Below are positions 42,166 through 50,894 of a stretch of 64,000 nucleotides of DNA, in pieces; position 1 is the stretch's first letter; each line of letters begins with the position of its first letter. Location of the stretch: NCBI GenBank assembly GCA_049644865.1, contig JBARSV010000018.1, positions 13,305-77,304 of the forward strand, written 5' to 3'. This stretch comes from JAPUDQ01 sp049644865. Lineage in GTDB: Bacteria; Patescibacteriota; Saccharimonadia; Saccharimonadales; Saccharimonadaceae. The notes under the pieces were generated by a model, which saw only the letters and a list, made by a program, of their open reading frames with translations, was not told where the DNA came from and did no database searches. Position numbers and translations under genes: made by a program.

Positions 42166-44496
42166 TTACTCAACCGGCGGAGGAGGAATCGGCACTGTGT
42201 TATCTGGTGGTATATAGCAACCAGTCGCATCAACTTTTTTTCCACTCACAAGTGGTGTGTTTGGACATTGATCGACATCATCGAGTACTCCATCATTATC
42301 GGTATCGGCCACTGTAACTTTCGGACACCCATTAGTCGTAACTGTAGTACCAACTGGCGTATTTGGACAAAGGTCCTTGTTGTCTTTCACTCCATCATTA
42401 TCTGCATCATTGTTGCTCGAGTGATCAGTCTGGTTATTGTCGACTGGTTCAGATGTCGATGTGTTCGTGCCACAACTTTCAGTTGGGACAGTGCCACTCA
42501 AAAATATTTCTGTATAAGTATTCGTAGCATTGCCCGTGGCACGAAAACCGTTGCTACGACAAATCGATGCTTCGACGATACCACTTGGTCGAATAAATTC
42601 CTCGGCATTTGTACCCTCTAAAAACGACGTGATCGATTTGCGCCAAATTGGTCCAGCCATGGCGCTACCGCCTGAACGCATAGCTTCATTTTCGTTGTTA
42701 CCAACCCATACGCCGACGGCGATACTTGGCGTGTAGCCGATCGTCCAGGCATCGTGATTGTTGTCGGTGCTGCCAGTTTTGACGGCCACACTACGGCCAG
42801 CGACGGTAAGAGTACTGCCAAATGTCGGCGCACGGGCCGCGTTGTCAGACAAAATGTTTGAGATCAGGTACGAGGCTTGTTCGGACTGGACTCGTTTGGC
42901 GGTAGGGTTATGTCGGTATATGACTTCGCCATATTTATCTTCAATCTCTTGGATAGTTGTGGTTGCAAATTGTCGCCCCCCATTTGCGAAAGCGGCATAG
43001 GCATTTGTCATTTCGAGCGGTTTAACTTCAGCCGCACCCAGTGCAAGACTGAGGCCATAGTCTTGGCTTTGATTAATCGTCGTTAGACCCATTCGCTGTG
43101 CGGTATCGACCGCCGCACTGACCCCAAGTTTTTCCATGACTTTGACTGCGGGTATGTTCAGTGACTGACCAAGGGCGTTACGCACACTTATGTCACCACG
43201 AAATCGAAAATCAAAATTATTGGGCCGGTACCCACCGAAATTCGTCGCCTCATCACGGAGTATCGTGCCTGGTGTAATTTCGCGTTGATTGAGTGCTTCA
43301 GCAAAGTAAATCGGTTTGAAACTCGACCCTGGTTGGCGCGGATTAATTGCAACGTTGAACTTACCCCAATCGGGATTGCTATAATCCGCACTGCCAACCA
43401 GTGCGCGGATCTCACCGTTCTTTGGATCAATCGCAACGAGAGCTGCGTTGCGCCCACCACTCCGAGCATTGATTGCCGTTTGAGCAGCCACATTTTGTTC
43501 GGCCGTCTTCTGCCATGCTAAATTAAGAGTTGTTTTGACACGATATCCTGACCGTTTGACTGCCTCATCACCATATTTCTTCTCAAGTTCAGCCACTGTC
43601 ATCTCAATGAAATGCGGAGCGGTCGCAATGGTCGGCTCGACCTGCGGAGCGTACGATAACACGACGGCCATGGCGGCTGTTTTGTCGGCTTCGCTGATCT
43701 TTTTGTCTTCGACCATACGGCGTAGTACACGTTCTTGTTGTTTTTTTGCTTTGTCTGCATCACCACTCACGGGTGAATACGCGCTTGGTGCTGGCAATAT
43801 ACCGACCAACATGCTTGCCTCAGCTAGGCTTAATTCTTTGGCCGATTTACCAAAATAACTATGGGCTGCTTGGTCAATACCAAAAGCGCCTTCGCCGAAA
43901 TAAACGGAGTTAATATACATATCAAGAATTTCATCTTTGTCGTACTGACGATCGACAGCAACAGCCATGACGACTTCTTGGTACTTACGAAAGAAGTTTT
44001 TATTGCTGGTTAACAGTGTATTTTTGACCAACTGTTGAGTAATCGTCGAACCACCATAGGCAGTCGCATCGCGACTGGTAAAGTTGGCATAGAGCGCCGC
44101 TACCAAACCTCGCAGTGACACACCGGAATGTTTGTAAAAATCTTTATCTTCGCTCGATATGACGGCATCTTTGACGTACGGTGACATCTCCTCAAGTTTG
44201 AGACGAGTGAGTGGCTTACTCGTACCACTACTGTAAAAAGCTTGGTCATTGATGTCGAGAAGTTCTATGCCGGTATTGTTGCGGTTCATCAGTCGCTCAG
44301 GGTCGGAAATATCACGCCACAGCAGCGCATAGGTTATCAGGGGAGTAACGATCAAAAACACGAGAACAGGTAGACCAATGACAAATAGCTTTTTCTTAAA
44401 GCTCATCCGCCAAAAACCGATCCACATGCGTCGCAATCGACTACTTGAACGATAGATATGACGAGGCTTCTTTGTGTAGCGACCGTGTCGTTTCAT
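42166..44496 (-). CDS. class A penicillin-binding protein with C-terminal calcium-type repeats
   Basis: A 776-aa PBP1-type enzyme. Basic cytoplasmic tail, membrane helix at 37-59, glycosyltransferase domain with E116 in SSEDKDFYKHSG and GGSTITQQLVKN, transpeptidase domain with S391-x-x-K394 (PGSSFKP) and KTGSTDNNHDAWT. It polymerises and crosslinks peptidoglycan. The last 80 residues hold two thrombospondin type 3-like repeats (DADNDGVKDNKDLCPNTP and DTDNDGVLDDVDQCPNTP), which usually bind calcium, in a Ser/Asp-rich tail. TAAAAT lies 7 bases before the ATG. Confidence 0.93.
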   Translation of the reverse strand: MKRHGRYTKKPRHIYRSSSRLRRMWIGFWRMSFKKKLFVIGLPVLVFLIVTPLITYALLWRDISDPERLMNRNNTGIELLDINDQAFYSSGTSKPLTRLKLEEMSPYVKDAVISSEDKDFYKHSGVSLRGLVAALYANFTSRDATAYGGSTITQQLVKNTLLTSNKNFFRKYQEVVMAVAVDRQYDKDEILDMYINSVYFGEGAFGIDQAAHSYFGKSAKELSLAEASMLVGILPAPSAYSPVSGDADKAKKQQERVLRRMVEDKKISEADKTAAMAVVLSYAPQVEPTIATAPHFIEMTVAELEKKYGDEAVKRSGYRVKTTLNLAWQKTAEQNVAAQTAINARSGGRNAALVAIDPKNGEIRALVGSADYSNPDWGKFNVAINPRQPGSSFKPIYFAEALNQREITPGTILRDEATNFGGYRPNNFDFRFRGDISVRNALGQSLNIPAVKVMEKLGVSAAVDTAQRMGLTTINQSQDYGLSLALGAAEVKPLEMTNAYAAFANGGRQFATTTIQEIEDKYGEVIYRHNPTAKRVQSEQASYLISNILSDNAARAPTFGSTLTVAGRSVAVKTGSTDNNHDAWTIGYTPSIAVGVWVGNNENEAMRSGGSAMAGPIWRKSITSFLEGTNAEEFIRPSGIVEASICRSNGFRATGNATNTYTEIFLSGTVPTESCGTNTSTSEPVDNNQTDHSSNNDADNDGVKDNKDLCPNTPVGTTVTTNGCPKVTVADTDNDGVLDDVDQCPNTPLVSGKKVDATGCYIPPDNTVPIPPPPVE

Positions 44497-44548
44497 ACTG
44501 ATTATTTTACCCTATTTTACTAACGGAGATACTGGTATACTAGCAGCC

Positions 44549-45181
44549 ATGTCGCTTACTCGATCAATCAAGGCCAAGCAAACAGTGTTCTACCAAGGCG
44601 AAGCAGTGACAAAAGTGTACCGCCTCAACAATGGCTTAGTACGATCATATATCATTCATGACAACGGTGATGAATCGACCATTGCTTTTTTTGGCCCGTA
44701 TGACATCTTCCCTATCACCTCCGCTTACGACATTACACCCGTCACGTTGTTTTACTATGAAACCGTCGTTGATAGTGTCGTTACGGTATATGACGCAGCT
44801 GAATTCGCGGCCGACAGCGCCACAGACCCACAAGCAGAGCTACGCCGCTTTGCCACGCGGTATGTCGGCGCACTACTGCATGTCAGCGCACTCGCACAAC
44901 AAACAGCTTCTCTTAAACTCGCCCATACACTGCGGTATCTAGCAGTGCGGTTTGGCGAAAAACTAGTAATGGGTAGCCGTACTAAAGTCACGATCAAACT
45001 AACACAACATGACCTCGCTGCACTGAGCAATCTGAGCCGTGAGACAGTAAGTATCGAGCTAACCAAACTCAAACGTCAAGACATCATCTCGGTCAAGGCA
45101 AAATACTACTATATAAATCTAGCCAAACTTAATGCCATGATCAGCCAGGAATCAATGCCAATTACCCTACAGACGACGTAG
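44549..45181 (+). CDS. Crp/Fnr-family transcription regulator
   Basis: A 210-aa regulator with an N-terminal cyclic-nucleotide-binding-like barrel (VFYQGEAVTKVYRLNNG) and a C-terminal helix-turn-helix (LTQHDLAALSNLSRETVSIE). The barrel lacks the RxA-S phosphate cassette of cAMP receptors and shows no cysteine cluster, so the ligand is unknown. TATACT ends 7 bases before the ATG. It is divergent from the PBP gene with 52 bases between starts and may control it. Confidence 0.85.
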   Translation: MSLTRSIKAKQTVFYQGEAVTKVYRLNNGLVRSYIIHDNGDESTIAFFGPYDIFPITSAYDITPVTLFYYETVVDSVVTVYDAAEFAADSATDPQAELRRFATRYVGALLHVSALAQQTASLKLAHTLRYLAVRFGEKLVMGSRTKVTIKLTQHDLAALSNLSRETVSIELTKLKRQDIISVKAKYYYINLAKLNAMISQESMPITLQTT

Positions 45182-45566
45182 ATTTATTGTCACGCCCGAG
45201 CGTATCGCCAACCAGCTTCACAAGATCACGCGGCGAGGCCCAGGCTTTGAGCATATAACGAGTCGCACCGAGGCTAAGCGCTTCATCAATGTCGGATTTG
45301 GCATCAAGATTACTAAAGACAATGATCGGGGTATGGGCGGCGTTATCGAACTGCTGCAAAAATGTCTTACCATCCATAACCGGCATCAATAGATCGAGCA
45401 ATATCATGTCGTAGTTCGTCTCGGCAACGTGTTCGAGAGCTTGCTTGCCATCATAGGCACTATCGACGATATAGCCCGCGCTGCCGAGCACCATGCCAAA
45501 CGCATCATGGAGCGCGGCGTCATCCTCAACAAGTAATATCTTCTTAGGTTGGTGTGTTTTGGTCAT
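45162..45566 (-). CDS. stand-alone response regulator (receiver only)
   Basis: A 134-aa receiver domain: ILLVEDDAAL, phospho-acceptor D in MILLDLLMPVMDG, and the conserved lysine in MLKAWASP. No output domain, so it probably signals by protein contact. It overlaps the kinase gene by 4 bases and the convergent Crp-like gene by 20 bases. Confidence 0.9.
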   Translation of the reverse strand: MTKTHQPKKILLVEDDAALHDAFGMVLGSAGYIVDSAYDGKQALEHVAETNYDMILLDLLMPVMDGKTFLQQFDNAAHTPIIVFSNLDAKSDIDEALSLGATRYMLKAWASPRDLVKLVGDTLGRDNKSTSSVG

Positions 45567-47281
45567 AGTACTCCTTTATTACGATGTGATTTTGAACGTG
45601 AGATCGGTAGCGTCAGAGTAAAGGCCGTTTGCTTGGTGCGCTGTTTAGACCATGAAATGACGCTGATCTGTCCGTGATGAGCCATAGCTATCTGCTGTGC
45701 GAGATACAAGCCCAGACCCGTACCACCTTCTTTTGCAGACAGGTCATTATTTACGCGACTGAACTTCACAAATAATTTATCATAATCCTCAGGACGCAGG
45801 CCAACCCCATGATCGGTAACTGTGAGCAATACGCGCGACTTGTCTGACGTAACCTTGATTGTTACTGGTGAATTTTCATAAGAGTACTTGATAGCATTGC
45901 TGATAAGATTTTCGATCGCCATCCTGAGATATCGTTCATCAGCACGAACATACGCCGAACGTACACCCGACACAGTTATACGAACTGATTTACACGCGGC
46001 ATCGTCGCTCATACTCGATACGATATCATGCACGAGCGGCACGACATCAATATGGGCTAATTCCAATTTAAGTTGCTGGGCATCGGCTTTGGCGACATGA
46101 AGAATCTGGTTGATCGTCTCTAGCTGGCGTTCATTGGCAGCATACGCTTTATTGGCAACTGCATGTTGTTCGGGAGTGAGATCGCCCATGAAGCCTTGGG
46201 TCAGCATACCCAAATATTGTTTGACGCCACTCGCCGGCGTTCGAAGCTGGTGTGATGTCAGCGCCAAGAGCTCATCACGTGTTTGCATAAGTTGTTGCTG
46301 GTGGGACGATTGCAAACGTCGGCTCGATGTAGTGAGTAATCGGTAAATTGCAAATGCCAAGCCTGCACTAAAACCAATGCCGAGTAGTAACAGCGCCGCC
46401 GGCACAAGATATGGCTCCCATTTGGAGTAGTGGCCGCTGAGTTCGAGTCGCCATGTGCGACCATACACAGACATGTCCCGTGAATCGCTGATAATGTGAG
46501 TCATAGAACTGTCTGGCAGCCCATGAAGTGGCACAAGGTCCTGACCAGAGTCACTCAAAGTATAACTGGCTGACGTAGTATCAGGAACGGCTGTACCTTC
46601 AGCCACTGTCATGATATCGACAGGGCGAAAGGCAATATAGACAAAAGCTGTTAATGCCGTGCGTCGTTCCTGCACAGTGGTAATTGGTAACGATAAGTCA
46701 TAGACAGGATAATACACGAGTACGCCGCGCTTCGCAGGGTCGTCGGCATCTTGTACGAGATGGACTGGACCTGACATGACTGCCGAAGCGGTATCGCGAG
46801 CTTTGTTCATAGCCTCGCGACGAGTTGGTTCGCTGAGCATGTCAAAGCTGATGGCCCGCTGATTGATGATATTGTTAGGCTCGAGATACTGTATTGCAGA
46901 GGTGCCGTTGCCATCATTGTGCGTATACGAAGCATAACCTAGGCCGAGGATCGCCGGATACTCTTCGACAAGATGTGTACTACGAGCAAACTGTGTCCAG
47001 TCTGCCTGAGTGATGTTTGTTTTGGCATCACATAAGGCAGCGGCAGCATATAGAAGACTCTGTTTACGTTGCATGCGTTGCTGAATATACGTCTCGAGCG
47101 AGCTAGTGAGCTGGTGTGTCTCATCAACACGCGCTCGTTGTGCGCTATCAAGCAGCGTCGAAGCATACAAGTAGCTCAGTAGAGTACCGATACTGACGAT
47201 CAGCAGCGAGAGTAAAACAATCAGGCGTCGTAGCTCGTCACCACCGTAACGCAGCGCTAATTTAGATAAAAATTCTTTCAT
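45563..47281 (-). CDS. CHASE-domain sensor histidine kinase
   Basis: A 572-aa membrane kinase. Helix at 22-43, an extracytoplasmic CHASE domain (about 60-275: TQFARSTHLVEEYPAILGLGYA, FDMLSEPTRREAMNKARDT, YYPVYD), second helix at about 290-312, then H-box TSHQLRTPASGVKQ, N-box NLISNAIKYSYE and G boxes DHGVGLRPED and GTGLGLYLAQQ. CHASE domains bind small extracellular ligands. Partner of the receiver gene 45162-45566. TAAGAT lies 8 bases upstream of the ATG. Confidence 0.92.
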   Translation of the reverse strand: MKEFLSKLALRYGGDELRRLIVLLSLLIVSIGTLLSYLYASTLLDSAQRARVDETHQLTSSLETYIQQRMQRKQSLLYAAAALCDAKTNITQADWTQFARSTHLVEEYPAILGLGYASYTHNDGNGTSAIQYLEPNNIINQRAISFDMLSEPTRREAMNKARDTASAVMSGPVHLVQDADDPAKRGVLVYYPVYDLSLPITTVQERRTALTAFVYIAFRPVDIMTVAEGTAVPDTTSASYTLSDSGQDLVPLHGLPDSSMTHIISDSRDMSVYGRTWRLELSGHYSKWEPYLVPAALLLLGIGFSAGLAFAIYRLLTTSSRRLQSSHQQQLMQTRDELLALTSHQLRTPASGVKQYLGMLTQGFMGDLTPEQHAVANKAYAANERQLETINQILHVAKADAQQLKLELAHIDVVPLVHDIVSSMSDDAACKSVRITVSGVRSAYVRADERYLRMAIENLISNAIKYSYENSPVTIKVTSDKSRVLLTVTDHGVGLRPEDYDKLFVKFSRVNNDLSAKEGGTGLGLYLAQQIAMAHHGQISVISWSKQRTKQTAFTLTLPISRSKSHRNKGVL

Positions 47282-47430
47282 ACAGAACTATCTTAACAGA
47301 TCGACTAGCGCTTAAATGTAAGCCAGTTCACAAAAAAAATGTTATGCCCTTCATATCATCACTACCCCAACCTATCTATGATGGGGGTATTAACAAATTA
47401 GTCCGATTACTCGGAGACAGGAGAAAAGAA

Positions 47431-47688
47431 ATGGAAATCATAGTATGGGTCGTACTCGGCGCAATCGCTGGCTGGATCGCATCATTAATCGCTGGTACTG
47501 ACGCGCAGCAAGGCGCAGTCGGCAACGTCGTCGTCGGTATCGTCGGTGCGTTACTCGGTGGGTTCGTCATGAACTTGTTCGGTCAAGGTGGCGTCAGCGG
47601 CTTCAACCTCTACAGCCTGATGGTCGCAATCATCGGTTCGGTCCTCGTGCTCTACATTTACCGTTCATTAAGTCATAAACAAGTCTAA
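47431..47688 (+). CDS. GlsB/YeaQ/YmgE-family membrane protein
   Basis: An 85-aa protein with three helices and the glycine-rich pattern GAIAGWIASLI, VGNVVVGIVGALLGGF, typical of GlsB/YeaQ (transglycosylase-associated, stress-related) proteins. The ATG at 47431 has the ribosome site AGGAGAAAAGAA; the upstream ATG at 47344 has none. Confidence 0.85.
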   Translation: MEIIVWVVLGAIAGWIASLIAGTDAQQGAVGNVVVGIVGALLGGFVMNLFGQGGVSGFNLYSLMVAIIGSVLVLYIYRSLSHKQV

Positions 47689-47712
47689 CTAAGAAAGGGA
47701 GGGGGAACCGAT

Positions 47713-47955
47713 ATGTTATTGACTACCCTACGATACGCCATCACCTACAGCTTCTTCGCCACGAGTGCCTTTGCGAGCAGTTTCATTGCAAGTCTCATCG
47801 GCCGATTTGAGCACTATCACCCATTGTGGTCTTCACCGGGCTCACTTGTACTCTACGTCACTGGTATCGTGACACTCGCAACAATCGCAGCCATCATCAG
47901 AGCGCGATCGGCGCGTGAAGCACACACTACCTATCGGTACAGACTCGCTGGCTAA
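47713..47955 (+). CDS. small membrane protein, unknown
   Basis: An 80-aa protein with two helices (YAITYSFFATSAFASSFIASL and LVLYVTGIVTLATIAAII) and a basic C-terminus. It has a strong ribosome site (GGGAGGGGGAA) and is 24 bases after the YeaQ-like gene, ending at a terminator. Confidence 0.7.
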   Translation: MLLTTLRYAITYSFFATSAFASSFIASLIGRFEHYHPLWSSPGSLVLYVTGIVTLATIAAIIRARSAREAHTTYRYRLAG

Positions 47956-47970
47956 TGTACGTCGCCTCCC

Positions 47971-48005
47971 ATCATGGAGCGCCTACCGGGCGCTCCATGA
48001 TTTTA
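47971..48005 (+). terminator. intrinsic terminator
   Basis: ATCATGGAGCGCC/GGCGCTCCATGAT perfect 13-bp stem followed by TTTT. Confidence 0.85.
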
Positions 48006-48054
48006 TTGGGACAGTTAAGCGTAGTATGTTTCATCATATGGCATAATTGAGTGT

Positions 48055-48459
48055 ATGAAATATTTCATCGCGTATCGGCACACTGGTGAGGACCCTAAGC
48101 GACTTGATGCACTACTAGCGCCTGTTAAGCTGGCATTTGAGCGCCGAGGCGACGAAATATATTGCACGTTTTTTAACGACGCATCATTTCGAGCCCGCGG
48201 ACTTGGCCCGCATGAAATCATGTATGAGGCCTTCCAAAAGATTGAGGAGATGGGTCGGTTGTTTGTACTACTCGACTCAGTGGACAAAAGTGAAGGTATG
48301 CTTATGGAGATCGGCTACTGTATCGCCAAAAAAATTCCCATAACCATTGCCTACAATCGAGCCATCACCGACAGTTACGTTCCACACATGGTCAGCTCGA
48401 CCATCGCCTACTCGGATATCGATGAACTTGTCGCAAGTATCGACAGGATGGTGGTATGA
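48055..48459 (+). CDS. nucleoside 2-deoxyribosyltransferase-like protein
   Basis: A 134-aa protein. The N-terminus MKYFIAYRHTGED and LFVLLDSVDKSEGMLMEIGYCIAKKIPITIAY follow the plan of nucleoside 2-deoxyribosyltransferase/TIR-like folds, with the GMLMEIGYC element in place of the catalytic G-x-x-x-E-x-G-x-A. Activity on nucleosides or NAD-like molecules is possible. CATAAT lies 7 bases before the ATG. First of five genes each overlapping the next by 4 bases. Confidence 0.7.
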   Translation: MKYFIAYRHTGEDPKRLDALLAPVKLAFERRGDEIYCTFFNDASFRARGLGPHEIMYEAFQKIEEMGRLFVLLDSVDKSEGMLMEIGYCIAKKIPITIAYNRAITDSYVPHMVSSTIAYSDIDELVASIDRMVV

Positions 48460-48980
48460 CGTACACAATGATCACACCATCACACAATTGTGATGACGGC
48501 TATATTGCACTAGCGAACATTGAGCTAGCCAATGTGCCCAAAACTATTGCTGTTGGACCGTATTCACTCACCAAAACAAGTGAGTTTCATGTCTCACTGA
48601 TGGCACTCAAACATCTGGCACCGATAATAAACCCAGAAAATCCCACACAAGCGGTGGCACAACTCGTCGATGACTTTGTACAGTTTACCAAGTCAATACC
48701 TCTCACTACGCTGGAACTTACCACAGAATTCCGCATTGTACGACGCGCTGAGCGCGTCTCGGTCGTCGTGATGATCGAGGTACCTGGTATCGATGCATTG
48801 TTTGATACGCTACGCAGCAAATACAGCCCGACGCTGCCGACGCAACCAACACATATAACCCTCTACACACTACAACCCAACACTGGTATCGGTCTCTTCT
48901 CAACTGACGAGGTAGCGCGCGATACACAAGTAGTAACGGTTCCTGAACTGAGCGACATAAAGATGGAGGAGGCACCATGA
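48456..48980 (+). CDS. 2H phosphoesterase-like protein
   Basis: A 174-aa protein with two H-x-[ST] motifs, FHVSLMAL (about residue 48) and THITLYTL (about 131), in the spacing of 2H phosphoesterases/2'-5' RNA ligases. These enzymes act on 2',3'-cyclic or 2'-5' phosphodiester bonds. No other family signature is visible. It lies between the nucleosidase-like gene and cutA. Confidence 0.65.
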   Translation: MTYTMITPSHNCDDGYIALANIELANVPKTIAVGPYSLTKTSEFHVSLMALKHLAPIINPENPTQAVAQLVDDFVQFTKSIPLTTLELTTEFRIVRRAERVSVVVMIEVPGIDALFDTLRSKYSPTLPTQPTHITLYTLQPNTGIGLFSTDEVARDTQVVTVPELSDIKMEEAP

Positions 48981-49300
48981 AACGTAAACTTTGTTACGTA
49001 TTGCTGACATGCGAGCCAGGGCAAGAACAGCGACTGTCGCGGACCTTACTCGAAAAACGCCTCATCAACTGCGCCAAATTTGTACCCATCGACTGCACAT
49101 ATTGGTGGCAGGGTGACGTCGTCGACGAGAAAGAGACGCTCATCATCATGGAATCTGCCGAGGATTTATTTGATGAAATCGAAGCTGAACTGACGACACT
49201 GCACAAACCCGATGAGACATTTGTACTCGAACTCATCCCCGTCGCCCGTGCCAGCCGCAAAGCGACTGAATGGATAACTGGGGAGTTGAAAGAACAATGA
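48977..49300 (+). CDS. cutA: divalent cation tolerance protein CutA
   Basis: A 107-aa CutA1-family protein: VLLTCEPGQEQRLSRTLLEKRLINCA, CTYWWQGDVVDEKETLIIMES and the C-terminal VLELIPVARASRKATEWI are conserved. A stable trimer whose exact role (copper tolerance or signalling) is debated. It is embedded in an ATGA-linked operon with nucleotide-related genes. Confidence 0.92.
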   Translation: MKRKLCYVLLTCEPGQEQRLSRTLLEKRLINCAKFVPIDCTYWWQGDVVDEKETLIIMESAEDLFDEIEAELTTLHKPDETFVLELIPVARASRKATEWITGELKEQ

Positions 49301-49953
49301 AAAAGATACTGTTTCTCCACCGCTCAGTAGGTGAAAACTTGATCAAAGATGGCAAAATGTATGAACTCATCGCCACTCATGGTGACGATGAGTTGAGCGA
49401 CTTCAATCAAAACACCAGTGTCTTACGCGATGCCGACGGTTCACGCAAGACTGACATGGTGATGCCTGGCGGTAATACGACACCGCGCGATTTTGCCGCA
49501 CTCTTTCGTGACGATTATCACTCGCCTCTCAAAGATCTCACCATGGAGTTCGATGCCATCGTCATCAAATCATGTTATCCAAACTCAAATATCAAGAGTA
49601 GTGCTGAGCTCCACGAAGTCCAAAATTATTACCGATCGATCGCACAGTATCTCACCCAACACGCAGACAAAAAACTCATCATCCTGACGTCACCACCACT
49701 CATCCCACTACTCACAAACCGCGCCAACGCCACACGCGCACGTGAGCTTGCTTACTGGTTGGCGCACACAGAGTTCGGAGAAAATGTCAGCATCTTTAAC
49801 CTATTTGACGAACTTGCAAACAACAGCGGCACGCAAGCCAACATGTTACGACGTGAATACCGCCGCATATTACCGTTTGATGCCCACCCAAACAAACTCG
49901 CATCACAAACTATTGCGCCAAAACTTATACAATTCATCGTCGAGACATTATGA
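49297..49953 (+). CDS. SGNH/GDSL-like hydrolase
   Basis: A 218-aa protein starting MKKILFLHRSVGENLIKDG. FLHRSVG sits where SGNH proteins have GDS, VIKSCYPNS is the Gly/Asn region, and PFDAHPNKLASQ carries the D-x-x-H catalytic pair. It resembles SGNH-like hydrolases of unknown substrate. The start at 49297 gives a 4-base overlap with cutA. Confidence in the fold is moderate. Confidence 0.65.
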   Translation: MKKILFLHRSVGENLIKDGKMYELIATHGDDELSDFNQNTSVLRDADGSRKTDMVMPGGNTTPRDFAALFRDDYHSPLKDLTMEFDAIVIKSCYPNSNIKSSAELHEVQNYYRSIAQYLTQHADKKLIILTSPPLIPLLTNRANATRARELAYWLAHTEFGENVSIFNLFDELANNSGTQANMLRREYRRILPFDAHPNKLASQTIAPKLIQFIVETL

Positions 49954-50447
49954 ACCGTGTAAAAATCACCACGTTTACGCCAGATAATCATCATGACACT
50001 GACACTATCATCATCCGCCCGCCTCAGGCTTATGAAATGGCTGAAGTCATTGCACTCAGAAATAGCGTTCTCAATCGCACGGTTGGGCAGCCTGATCAAA
50101 TTGACCTATCCGACACTGATCGCCGGACAGATACTATACATGTCGCAGCATTTGATGGTAACCATGTCATCGCAACCGCTCGCTTCGACCGTGCCAGTGG
50201 AAACGGTGCCGAAACATACCTAGTCCGGCGCGTCGCGACCGATCCTCACTATCGCCGACGAGGAATTGGCGCACGTGCCATGCAGCTTGGCGAGAGTATC
50301 GCCCACGAACAATTCGGCGCCCGACATTTCGTGCTTCACGCACGCCAAGATGCCATACCGTTTTATGAACATCTGGGCTACACACTCACGGGCGTGACCG
50401 TCACGCATGACGGCGATGAAAATTGGGAGATGACCAAAGGCGCGTGA
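49950..50447 (+). CDS. GNAT-family N-acetyltransferase
   Basis: A 165-aa GNAT: IIRPPQAYEMAEVIALRNSVL at the start, ATARFDRASGNGAETYLVRRVATDPHYRRRGIGARAM (split here: VATDPHYRRRGIGA is the acetyl-CoA loop) and FYEHLGYTLTG near the end. Similar to the ElaA/YjcF-like group. Last gene of the ATGA chain; 12 bases before the interrupted deoxyribosyltransferase gene. Confidence 0.85.
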   Translation: MNRVKITTFTPDNHHDTDTIIIRPPQAYEMAEVIALRNSVLNRTVGQPDQIDLSDTDRRTDTIHVAAFDGNHVIATARFDRASGNGAETYLVRRVATDPHYRRRGIGARAMQLGESIAHEQFGARHFVLHARQDAIPFYEHLGYTLTGVTVTHDGDENWEMTKGA

Positions 50448-50459
50448 GATAATGAGCGT

Positions 50460-50894
50460 ATGAAAATTTATGTCACCGCTCGCCTCAAAGGTGCGGCCGA
50501 GCAGTGAGACTCGATCGAGGCACTATGCAATGCAGTGCGTGATACCGGAATGGAAGATTTTTGCTTCATACGTGATATTGAACACTATCAAAAATTATTT
50601 GATGATCCAAAAGAGCTATGGGAGCGATCGCTAGCAGAACTCCGTGATTGCGATGGGCTGCTAATTGATGTGAGCGATATACCGTCAGGCGGCAGAATCA
50701 TCGAAGTCGGAATGGCCTATGCCCTGTCCATGCCCATAATTGTTATCGTAAAGAATCCAGTGGAGTACAAAGAATTTTACGATGGCGTTGCGAACATCGT
50801 TATTCGCTATGATTCACTCTCTGACGTAACGGAAAAACTTGAACTTATGCTCCGTGAGCCTCAAAAAATGACGTCTAATGCAGCACGTCGATAA
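50460..50894 (+). pseudogene. nucleoside 2-deoxyribosyltransferase-like gene with internal TGA
   Basis: Reading from the ATG at 50460 gives MKIYVTARLKGAAEQ, then TGA (50505-50507), then in the same frame DSIEALCNAVRDTGMEDFCF and GRIIEVGMAYALSMPIIVIV, a complete deoxyribosyltransferase-like protein of 144 codons. GATAAT lies 6 bases before the ATG, so the start is credible. Because TGA is used as a normal stop throughout this window, the codon is a nonsense change, and the gene is either dead or reinitiates at the ATG 50535. It overlaps the convergent gene by 20 bases. Confidence 0.75.

Noticed and set aside
50505..50507. UGA recoded as glycine or selenocysteine
   Set aside because: Many genes in the window end in TGA, including ATGA overlaps; no SECIS-like hairpin was seen directly after the codon and homologues do not have Gly or Cys as a fixed residue there.
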